Shown here piece by piece: positions 9,074 through 16,774 of a DNA stretch of 63,266 bases (its first letter is position 1; each line of letters starts with the position of its first letter). The stretch covers positions 1-63,266 of the forward strand of contig CACDPP010000009.1 of the NCBI GenBank assembly GCA_902554705.1. The letters are read 5' to 3'. Below the pieces are notes generated by a model. The model was not told where the DNA came from. It made no database searches and was given only the letters and a program-made list of their open reading frames with translations. The position numbers were made by a program, and so were the translations under genes. The stretch is from Paracoccaceae bacterium. GTDB lineage: Bacteria; Pseudomonadota; Alphaproteobacteria; Rhodobacterales; Rhodobacteraceae.

Positions 9074-10921
9074 ATGAAGAATTCAAATACAGTTTTGATC
9101 GACAAAAATCCTGGTCGAAATTCTCAAACCTACGGTATTGCAAGAGAATTAGGTACTGATTTGGGGCTCATTCACGAACCATCTGTCGGCGTGGTCGGGA
9201 ATAAGGGTGACTCTCAATGTTATATTGGTGTTTCACAAAAGGTTGAGATTATTCATAATGCTCTCAAAGATAAGGTGGGCAGTAAACCTGGGCAATTACC
9301 AATGAGACTAATCCAACCAGAGTTTACTGTTGCTACTTCTGATGGGATTAGGAATGGCACAAAAGAGATGCGATATTCCTTAATTGGTAGAGAGGTTACA
9401 AACGATAGTTTATCAGAGCATCTCAGTGCTACTGGGCTTGAGGGCGTAATTGCAGTTGTTGCATGCGACAAGCCGCCTGTAGGTACACTAGCTGCTATTT
9501 TAGAACACAATAGACCTGCAATTTTAATGTCTGATGGTTCAATAAGACCTGGTATTGACTCGGAAACTGGTGAAAGTATTGACTTAATTACAGCCTATCA
9601 AATGGCTGGTAGTGATGACGAAAAATTAAAGAGTAGAATTGCAAAAGAAGCCTGCCCTGGTTACGGAAGTTGCGGCGGTATGTTTACTTATAACACTATG
9701 CAAACTTTTATTGGTGTTGTCGGAATGCAACCTTTGCATATGATCTCACCAGCATCGGAAGATGAAAGACGCGTTGAAGAATTTCCCGCTGAATTGGTGA
9801 ATTATTTAGCTAACCTGATTAATAAAAACATTACACCTAGAGACATAGTTACCAGAGAGTCTTTAAGAAATGCAATTATTGTGGCTATGGCTGTTGGTGG
9901 CTCAACTAACGTCTTGTTGCATGCTCCTGAATTAGCAAGAGCCGCTGGATATAAAGACTTTGCGAATGAAATAATGAGCCCCGAAGAATTTAATAATTTA
10001 TCAAGAAATGTTATTCCTGTGGTTATAGATGCCCGGCCTTTTGGACAATATTCGATGGTAGATATTGATGCCAAAGGCGGTATGCAAGTGATAGTTAAAG
10101 AACTAATGGACGCTGGATTATTAAATGGCGAAACTTTGACTTGCACAGGAGAAACCCTGTTTGAGCAAGTTGAACGACTGAACCCTCCTACACCGGATGA
10201 AGATGTTATTTATAGTGTTCAAAAACCATATAAAGAAACAGGCGGGTTGCGTGTTTTAGGTGGGAATTTGTCACCTGAGTTTAGCGCTGTTTTAAAGTTA
10301 GCTGGCGTTGAAGGTGGTCTGGAAGATAATATTTTTAAGGGGACAGCTAAGGTTTTTGATGGAGAACAGGAACTATTAAAAGCATTAGATTCTCAGGCTG
10401 ACATGTTCGAAAACTTTGATATGATCGTGGTTCGCTACGAAGGGCCATTTGGCGCGCCAGGCATGCCTGAAATGCTAGACTCGACCTCTCGAATTACCGC
10501 GCTTTGTCGTGAGAAAAATATTGTAGTTGGACTTATGACCGATGGCAGGTTCTCTGGCGGGTCGGTCGGTTTGGTTATTGGTCACGTGGGCCCCGAAGCA
10601 GCTGCAGGCGGTGCCATTGCTTTAATCGAAACTGGTGATGAAATAGTTGTAGATTTGAATAAAAATGAGTTGAATTGTACTCAACTTCAGCAGGAGCAAA
10701 CGAGACTTGAGCGTGAGACGCTTTGGAAAGATCTTGTTGCGGAAAATGATGGCTTGCACCCATCGGTTGGAGATGCTGATACTCGTTTACTTAATAGGAT
10801 GCGTAATTCGGCAGTTTCTGCGGTTTATGGAGCTGGTATGCATCCCAATAGGTCACTATGGGTTCGTGATCCTCGGAAACCTCAGAAATCAAATTTTGAA
10901 CCTTCTAATAAATTTAGGTAA
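9074..10921 (+). CDS. IlvD/Edd family dehydratase, diverged from canonical dihydroxy-acid dehydratase
   Basis: A 615-residue Fe-S hydro-lyase of the IlvD/Edd family. Three probable cluster cysteines are present: Cys49 (DSQCY), Cys131 (ACDKP) and Cys200 (GYGSCGGM). The catalytic region TDGRFSGG and the C-terminal AAAGGAI segment are conserved. The motifs differ from textbook IlvD (NTCN, NCDK, GACGGMYTANTM), so the substrate may be another sugar acid or hydroxy acid rather than 2,3-dihydroxyisovalerate. GTGGAG precedes the ATG. It lies 103 bases after tRNA-Leu on the same strand, and its stop is 11 bases from the convergent hemG stop. Confidence 0.8.
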   Translation: MKNSNTVLIDKNPGRNSQTYGIARELGTDLGLIHEPSVGVVGNKGDSQCYIGVSQKVEIIHNALKDKVGSKPGQLPMRLIQPEFTVATSDGIRNGTKEMRYSLIGREVTNDSLSEHLSATGLEGVIAVVACDKPPVGTLAAILEHNRPAILMSDGSIRPGIDSETGESIDLITAYQMAGSDDEKLKSRIAKEACPGYGSCGGMFTYNTMQTFIGVVGMQPLHMISPASEDERRVEEFPAELVNYLANLINKNITPRDIVTRESLRNAIIVAMAVGGSTNVLLHAPELARAAGYKDFANEIMSPEEFNNLSRNVIPVVIDARPFGQYSMVDIDAKGGMQVIVKELMDAGLLNGETLTCTGETLFEQVERLNPPTPDEDVIYSVQKPYKETGGLRVLGGNLSPEFSAVLKLAGVEGGLEDNIFKGTAKVFDGEQELLKALDSQADMFENFDMIVVRYEGPFGAPGMPEMLDSTSRITALCREKNIVVGLMTDGRFSGGSVGLVIGHVGPEAAAGGAIALIETGDEIVVDLNKNELNCTQLQQEQTRLERETLWKDLVAENDGLHPSVGDADTRLLNRMRNSAVSAVYGAGMHPNRSLWVRDPRKPQKSNFEPSNKFR

Positions 10922-10932
10922 ATTTTTCAGTT

Positions 10933-11451
10933 CTATAAAAGTCGGTCGCTAAACTCTTCCACAGACTTCCAATTTGTAAACTCAAAGGTTCCTGAAGTGT
11001 CTGTTGGCCCCTTTGTTATAAACATTATGAGCCTAATCATTTGTTTGTCCGTGAATTTGTAAGAGGGGTAGTCAATTTTCCCTGCAAATACTCCGAGCAA
11101 GTTTGGTTGCCAGTTTGTTAATTGGAGAAATTTTTTCATATAGGGATTTGTATCAGGGGTGTTTTTACCTTCTTTTCGGGCAACTACATTGACTGAAAAA
11201 AATGCTGTGAACTTTTCTTTTAATATTTGAATATTTTCTTCAATGAATTTGAAAAGTTTTGGACTGTGCTTGCCGTATCTTATACTAGCGCCGATAATAA
11301 CTTTATCATAAAAGTTGAGCTCTATTTGATCTATGTCGTCGATTGAGAATAAATCTATATCAATTTTGGCTTTAAGCTTTTGAACCAAAAATTCGCAAAT
11401 TCGTTTTGTTTGCCCATCGGTTGTTGAATAAATTATTACAGCTTTTTGCAT
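10933..11451 (-). CDS. hemG: Menaquinone-dependent protoporphyrinogen IX dehydrogenase HemG
   Basis: A flavodoxin-fold FMN protein that oxidises protoporphyrinogen IX to protoporphyrin IX in haem synthesis, donating electrons to quinone. Similarity to enterobacterial HemG runs through the chain: YSTTDGQT (FMN phosphate loop), VIGASIRYGKH, SVNVVARK, the HemG-specific insert KNTPDTNPYMKKFL, and FITKGPTDT. I chose the ATG at 11451, giving 172 residues; in-frame TTG (11463) and GTG codons just upstream are alternatives. Most alphaproteobacteria use HemJ for this step, so the gene is unusual here. It is divergent from the photolyase gene. Confidence 0.85.
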   Translation of the reverse strand: MQKAVIIYSTTDGQTKRICEFLVQKLKAKIDIDLFSIDDIDQIELNFYDKVIIGASIRYGKHSPKLFKFIEENIQILKEKFTAFFSVNVVARKEGKNTPDTNPYMKKFLQLTNWQPNLLGVFAGKIDYPSYKFTDKQMIRLIMFITKGPTDTSGTFEFTNWKSVEEFSDRLL

Positions 11452-11749
11452 TTCTAGCACCAATTTTAAATTTTACTGACTTTACTGAATTTTTGTAAGA
11501 GTTTAAATCACTTAGTTTTCGTTCACTATTTATCTGTATCATTTGAAAATTTAAAACCATACAATTTTTGATGCCTAAGATTTTCTGATTTTTTATTTAA
11601 CTAATCAAAAAAGCTACAGATGCCTAACAAAAAAAAAGCGAGATTTTTAAATATAATTAGAAAATTAGATAGTTGGTTCTCTCACTTAAAATAGCCTTGA
11701 TATACGTTTAAACAGTACCATTTCTTTTATTAAAGAAATTGGAGTTAGA

Positions 11750-13246
11750 ATGGTAAATAACACGCTTTTATTGCTTGGTGATCAGCTTTTTGATCCCAAA
11801 ATATTAAAGCATAAGGGCTGTAAGCGGGTGTTTATGGCTGAAGATTACGGTCTATGTACTTACGAGAAGCACCACAAACTCAAAATTTATTTATATTTAT
11901 GTGCCATGCGCGAATATAAGGAGGAGTTAGAACGTAACGGTATTAAAGTAGACTATTTCTCTCTAGAGGCTCGTTCAGATGATAAAACTTATATAGAGTT
12001 TTTGGTTGAATTTTTACACGAAAAAAAAATTGATAGAGTAGATATTTTTGAAATTGAAAATAAATCTTTTGAAAAAAATATTTTAGCAGCTTTAGAAAAA
12101 GCTGAAATAAAATACGAGCTTTTTGAAACTCCAATGTTTTTATTTTCTCGCAAGGAATTTGACTCGCTCTATGGCAAAAATAAATCCTTTAGGTTGGGTA
12201 ATTTTTATAAAGTAGGTCGCAAGAAGTTCAACATTCTAGTTGATGGCGATGAAAGTCCTTTAGGTGATCGTTGGTCATTTGATGAAGAAAATAGGAAAAA
12301 AATTCCGGCTAAAACGCACATCCCTGAATTACCCAAATTTAATTTATCAGAGCATCATGACGCGGTTTCAACTATCGTTGAAAAACATTTTTTGGAGCAT
12401 CCAGGAAATACTAAAAATGTTTGGTTTCCCGTAACACGTTCCGGAGCTTTAGAACTTTTGGACGATTTTTTGATTCAGAGATTAGAAAATTTTGGCGCTT
12501 ATGAAGATGCTATGCTAAAGGATCAAAATTTTTTATTTCATAGTTGTATATCTGCAATGCTCAATATCGGATTAATTACTCCAGACATAGTAATTGAAAA
12601 GGTATTAGACTTATTCAGAAAAAATAAAGCTCCTTTGAATTCTGTTGAGGGTTTTATAAGGCAAATATTGGGTTGGCGTGAATTTGTACGTGGTATTTAC
12701 CAACTCAGAGGAACAGAACAGAAAAAATCGAATTTCTGGGGTCACCAAAGGAAACTGAGCCAAAGTTGGTATGATGGTTCAACTGGTTTATTGCCCCTTG
12801 ATGATTGTATTAAATCTGCTCTTAAAGACGGATATAGCCATCACATACCAAGGCTTATGGTCATTTGTAATTTGATGAATATGTGTGAAATTGATCCAAA
12901 ATTTATTTATAAATGGTTTATGGAGATGTATATTGATGCCTCTGATTGGGTTATGATCCCTAACGTTTTTGGAATGGCGACGTACTCTGATGGTGGTTTA
13001 ATGTCGACAAAACCATATACCTGTAGTTCTAATTATATTTTAAAAATGAGCAACTATGAGAAGGGTGCTTGGTGTGACGTAATTGACGGCCTGTATTGGA
13101 GATTTATTCAAAAAAATATTGAATTTTATTCTTCAAATCCGCGCTTATCTTTTCAAACTAGAGTACTGAGCAGAATGAGTGAGGATAGGAAAGTTTTAAT
13201 TTTTAAAAAAGCTGAAGAATTTTTAGAAACTCATACCCAGTCGTAG
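11750..13246 (+). CDS. Cryptochrome/(6-4) photolyase-related protein of the FeS-BCP family, with altered cluster ligands
   Basis: A 498-residue flavoprotein resembling bacterial (6-4) photolyases (PhrB/CryB type, formerly DUF523-like photolyase-related proteins). Evidence includes the N-terminal LLLGDQLF, GWREFVRGIY, YSHHIPRLM at 362-370 (the His pair implicated in repair) and MATYSDGG. PhrB-type enzymes hold a 4Fe-4S cluster with four Cys. Here Cys379 and Cys442 are candidates, but the C-x2-C pair and about a dozen residues after MSNY (433-436) are missing. GGAG precedes the ATG. The 298-base gap to hemG holds only AT-rich DNA and a nine-base direct repeat (GATGCCTAA at 11570 and 11619). Confidence 0.85.
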   Translation: MVNNTLLLLGDQLFDPKILKHKGCKRVFMAEDYGLCTYEKHHKLKIYLYLCAMREYKEELERNGIKVDYFSLEARSDDKTYIEFLVEFLHEKKIDRVDIFEIENKSFEKNILAALEKAEIKYELFETPMFLFSRKEFDSLYGKNKSFRLGNFYKVGRKKFNILVDGDESPLGDRWSFDEENRKKIPAKTHIPELPKFNLSEHHDAVSTIVEKHFLEHPGNTKNVWFPVTRSGALELLDDFLIQRLENFGAYEDAMLKDQNFLFHSCISAMLNIGLITPDIVIEKVLDLFRKNKAPLNSVEGFIRQILGWREFVRGIYQLRGTEQKKSNFWGHQRKLSQSWYDGSTGLLPLDDCIKSALKDGYSHHIPRLMVICNLMNMCEIDPKFIYKWFMEMYIDASDWVMIPNVFGMATYSDGGLMSTKPYTCSSNYILKMSNYEKGAWCDVIDGLYWRFIQKNIEFYSSNPRLSFQTRVLSRMSEDRKVLIFKKAEEFLETHTQS

Positions 13247-13312
13247 TTATAAACTAAGCCGTATAATTAAAATTCGGCAAAACTTATTTACTATTTAGCA
13301 TCTGCTTGGCCA

Positions 13313-14212
13313 TTATGAACTGAGTTTTTCTAACTTAACCCGTCTGATAGCCGACCTTAGATTTTGATCCTCACTTTTAAGGATATTTTGAGCAGTAACG
13401 ATAGATTTTGCTCCTGAAACTAGCAAGATAGCAAGTTTCACTGCGCCGTTAGCTTCTGTCAGAGCGTCTTTTGCCATTTTTGTATTGCAGCCAGTTATAT
13501 TCATCACAATTTTTTCTGATCTCTTAAACAACTTCGCATTATTTGCAATAAGGTTGACCATTTGACCGTCCATTACATGACCTAGCAATATGCCCATGTA
13601 AGTAGACATCGTGTTTAGAGCTATTTTCTGTGCTGTGCCTGCGCCTAGTCGCGTTGAGCCGGATACCACTTCAGGAGGAGTTGGTAGCAAGACTGGTATA
13701 TCGGAGCCAACAAGAAGTTCTGTATCTGGGTTATTTGCTATTCCAATTGTAGTAGCTCCCACTTTTTTGGCTATTTTCATAATGACTGAGGGGTAGGTCG
13801 TATTTCCACTCGCTGCCAAACAAATCACGCAATCTCCCGATTCAATAATTTCGGCATCAGATATCGCAGCTGATTTATTATCTTCCATGTTGCCTTTTGG
13901 CTGTGACATATCTTGAATTCCACCTGCCCTTAATATCTTTATTTGTGAAATCGGAATGCCAAATGTTGGTGTAAGTTCTAAGCCATCTGCCATGCCTTGA
14001 AGACCAGAGCTACCAGCTGCGGCATAAACTAATTTATTCCCCATTAAGACTGCGTCTGCCATAGCTTTTCCTCCGGCTTCAAGGGACGCCATTGACCCAC
14101 TTACGCATTTAGCAGCTTCGATTTGACCTTCGTAAAGGATAGTCAGTATTTCTAACTCGCTTTTTTTGTCGAGGCCTATAGCTTCAGGATGTAATTTCTC
14201 GGTAGTTTGCAT
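13313..14212 (-). CDS. murQ: N-acetylmuramic acid 6-phosphate etherase MurQ
   Basis: Cleaves the D-lactyl ether of MurNAc-6-phosphate to give GlcNAc-6-phosphate and lactate in cell-wall recycling. It is a SIS-domain protein of 299 residues. Visible features are the start MQTTEKLHPE, AGSSGLQGMAD, CLAASGNTTYP, the ELLVGSDIPVLLPTPPEVV stretch and GSTRLGAGTAQK, all diagnostic of MurQ. It is divergent from nagA across an 88-base gap and belongs functionally with nagA and anmK next door. Confidence 0.94.
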   Translation of the reverse strand: MQTTEKLHPEAIGLDKKSELEILTILYEGQIEAAKCVSGSMASLEAGGKAMADAVLMGNKLVYAAAGSSGLQGMADGLELTPTFGIPISQIKILRAGGIQDMSQPKGNMEDNKSAAISDAEIIESGDCVICLAASGNTTYPSVIMKIAKKVGATTIGIANNPDTELLVGSDIPVLLPTPPEVVSGSTRLGAGTAQKIALNTMSTYMGILLGHVMDGQMVNLIANNAKLFKRSEKIVMNITGCNTKMAKDALTEANGAVKLAILLVSGAKSIVTAQNILKSEDQNLRSAIRRVKLEKLSS

Positions 14213-14276
14213 CGTATATTTTGCTTAATTATAGCTAATCGTTATTTTATGTTAAAAGGCTAATGTATAACCCGTC

Positions 14277-14290
14277 AAACCTTAAGGTTT
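14277..14290. promoter_or_regulatory. Perfect palindrome in the murQ/nagA divergent gap
   Basis: AAACCTTAAGGTTT is a perfect 14-base palindrome lying 11 bases before the nagA start codon, within the 88-base intergenic region shared with murQ. Position and symmetry suggest an operator for a dimeric regulator, but no regulator gene is adjacent and short AT-rich palindromes can occur by chance. Confidence 0.35.
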
Positions 14291-14300
14291 AGATTTAACT

Positions 14301-15455
14301 ATGACTAAAAAAAAATCTCTTGTTGGTGCAACAATTTTTGACGGTTTTAAGAGGCACTTAAATTCCGCTTTAATAATAAAGAATAACAAAGTTGTTGAAA
14401 TAATTGCTGAAGAAAAAATTGATCCGGAAACTGAACAAATCGTTTTAGCTGGAGGGCTCATCACACCTGGTTTCGTTGATTTGCAGGTAAATGGCGGTGG
14501 TGGCATTTTATTTAATGATAATCCATCACTGGAAAACTTAAAGACAATTTGTGAAGCGCATGCAAAACTTGGAAGCACTTCAATTATGCCAACGCTTATT
14601 TCTGATAGTCCTGAGTTAAATAAGCAAGCAATTTCAGCAATTACTGATGCTTTAGATCAGCAAGTCAACGGATTAATTGGGCTACATCTCGAGGGCCCAC
14701 ATTTGGCTCTTGCACGTAAGGGTGCTCATAAAGAAGACTTTATAAGGCCGATGAAAGAGTTCGATTGCCTTGAACTTGAAAGCGTAGCAAATAAAGTCCC
14801 TAAGTTAATGTTAACAATAGCTCCAGAAGCCGTATCGTCTGAACAAATTACTAGGTTATCAAATGCGGGCGCTATTATTTCCCTCGGACATACAGATTGC
14901 ACTTTTAATCAGGCAGCCGAAGCCGTTGTTGCAGGAGCAACATGTGCAACCCATCTTTTTAATGCAATGAGCCCCTTTGGAAGTCGTGAGCCTGGGCTTG
15001 TCGGTGCAGTTTTAAATAACGGAAAGCTTTTTTCTGGCATCATAGCAGATGGTTTTCATGTCAATAAAATCAGCATAAATTTAGCTTTACGAGCCAAGAA
15101 AGGGCCTGGTGCTCTATTTCTGGTTAGTGACGCAATGTCTACCGTAGGTTCAGACCAAAAAAATTTGTTTTTGAATGATCGTTTAATCACTCGGAGCCAG
15201 GGAAAATTAATATTAGAGGACGGGACTTTAGCTGGCGCCGACATTAGTCTCTCAGATGCTGTAAGATACATGGTAAATGAAGTGGGGATTTTGCAAGATG
15301 ATGCAATTAGAATGGCAAGCCTTATTCCTGCCAAAGTTTTGGGCGTGGAAAGTGAAATTGGCTGCCTAGTACCAGAAGCTAAAGCAGATTTTTTGTGGAT
15401 GAAAAATGACTTGGAGATTGAAAAAGTTTGGGTTGGTGGAAAAGAGCAATCTTAA
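14301..15455 (+). CDS. nagA: N-acetylglucosamine-6-phosphate deacetylase NagA
   Basis: Deacetylates GlcNAc-6-phosphate to glucosamine-6-phosphate, the step after MurQ. It has the amidohydrolase fold and 384 residues. Key sites are the metal-binding Glu in LEGPHL (130-135), GHTD at 196-199, THLFNAMSP at 217-225 and the catalytic Asp in SDAMST (near 277). The start ATG is the first after the divergent gap. The stop is eight bases from the convergent anmK stop. Confidence 0.95.
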   Translation: MTKKKSLVGATIFDGFKRHLNSALIIKNNKVVEIIAEEKIDPETEQIVLAGGLITPGFVDLQVNGGGGILFNDNPSLENLKTICEAHAKLGSTSIMPTLISDSPELNKQAISAITDALDQQVNGLIGLHLEGPHLALARKGAHKEDFIRPMKEFDCLELESVANKVPKLMLTIAPEAVSSEQITRLSNAGAIISLGHTDCTFNQAAEAVVAGATCATHLFNAMSPFGSREPGLVGAVLNNGKLFSGIIADGFHVNKISINLALRAKKGPGALFLVSDAMSTVGSDQKNLFLNDRLITRSQGKLILEDGTLAGADISLSDAVRYMVNEVGILQDDAIRMASLIPAKVLGVESEIGCLVPEAKADFLWMKNDLEIEKVWVGGKEQS

Positions 15456-15463
15456 ATAAAATT

Positions 15464-16585
15464 TTATGATGGATATGCGATTAAACCACCTGTCATAGGT
15501 TTCCAAACACCCGTTGTTTTAGGATATGAAATTGGAAGATTGGCCAGACTTCTTGCTGCAAGAAACGCAAAGCACTCTGCTTCTATAGCATCACCGCGCC
15601 AATTATATTTATCGGCGGTTTCAACATTGATATTGGCCCGAGATGAAATTTCTTGCATCATTGTGGGGTTTTTTCGTCCACCGCCTGAAACAATCACCTG
15701 TGTCGGGCGTATGGGTAAAAGATCAAGGCCTTTTCCAACTGACGCTCCTACTAATGCAGTCAAAGTTGCGGCACCGTCTTCAAGTGACATGCCTTCGGCA
15801 ATTTTGTAAGAAAAATCAAAACGATCTAAAGACTTTGGGAAAGAAACTTCAAAATAGGGGTCTTTCAATATTTCAGCTAGTTTGCTTTCGTCTGCTTTTC
15901 CCCTGGCTGCTATTTCGCCATCTATATCCATTTGGCCAATATTGAAGGACTTTATCCAATCATTTAATGGTGCGTTGGCCGGACCGGTGTCGAAAGCCAT
16001 AAGCCCGTATTTATCAGAGTAGCAACTTAAATTTCCCAAACCGCCTAAATTTAGTATTGCTGTAGTTGAAGTCGCTGCAATTTTTTTTAATAGCGCAGCA
16101 TGATAAATTGGGCAAAGTGGGGCACCTTGTCCGCCTTCCGTCATATCGTTGGTTCGAAAGTCATAAACGACGGGTATACCAAGCTCATTGGCCATTCTTT
16201 GGCCGTCACCTAATTGCCGTGTTTTACCTTTTGATAACTTATTCGGAGCTTTGTGGAGAACAGTTTGTCCATGAAAACCAACAGCTTCAATTTCATTTTT
16301 ATCTATTCCTGAAAGCTTAATGCACTTCTGAACAGCTACTGTTTGAGAGTTTGTTAGCGCGGCTTCTGTTTTAGAAAAGATTGCTGGCTCAGGCCCATTA
16401 AAATTCCAAATTTGAGCTTCATTAGTAGCTTTAATGAGTAGAGCTTTTACTTCTTCATCGTAGGGCATCAAATTATAGTACCCAAATTCTTCTATCAATT
16501 TCCCATCAGTACGCAAAAACGCAACATCGATGTTTCCATCTAAAACTGTCCCAGTCATAAGGCCAATATGCCAGCGCATTTTCAT
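15464..16585 (-). CDS. anmK: Anhydro-N-acetylmuramic acid kinase AnmK
   Basis: Phosphorylates and opens 1,6-anhydroMurNAc to MurNAc-6-phosphate, feeding MurQ. The phosphate-binding start GLMTGTVLDGN, VGFHGQTV, GDGQRMA, NLGGLGN, FDTGPAN and VSGGGRKNP are family hallmarks. I chose the ATG at 16585, giving 373 residues in line with the family. An upstream in-frame ATG at 16636 would add 17 residues (MNKNCLYYLWLRKLRTD) without family support, though it cannot be excluded. With nagA and murQ it completes anhydroMurNAc to GlcN-6-phosphate. Confidence 0.92.
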   Translation of the reverse strand: MKMRWHIGLMTGTVLDGNIDVAFLRTDGKLIEEFGYYNLMPYDEEVKALLIKATNEAQIWNFNGPEPAIFSKTEAALTNSQTVAVQKCIKLSGIDKNEIEAVGFHGQTVLHKAPNKLSKGKTRQLGDGQRMANELGIPVVYDFRTNDMTEGGQGAPLCPIYHAALLKKIAATSTTAILNLGGLGNLSCYSDKYGLMAFDTGPANAPLNDWIKSFNIGQMDIDGEIAARGKADESKLAEILKDPYFEVSFPKSLDRFDFSYKIAEGMSLEDGAATLTALVGASVGKGLDLLPIRPTQVIVSGGGRKNPTMMQEISSRANINVETADKYNWRGDAIEAECFAFLAARSLANLPISYPKTTGVWKPMTGGLIAYPS

Positions 16586-16774
16586 ATCGGTTCTGAGTTT
16601 CCTTAGCCATAAATAATACAGGCAATTCTTATTCATTCACTTTCTAAAGTAGTTGATGAGTCCACTGTCTTTGTAAAGGGGCTAAAGATGGCCACTTATT
16701 TTTAGAGGAGTATTTTTTTATTTTGAACGCTGAAAAGATTTTTTTTAAAATTAATAGGGCCTACAATCTGATGC

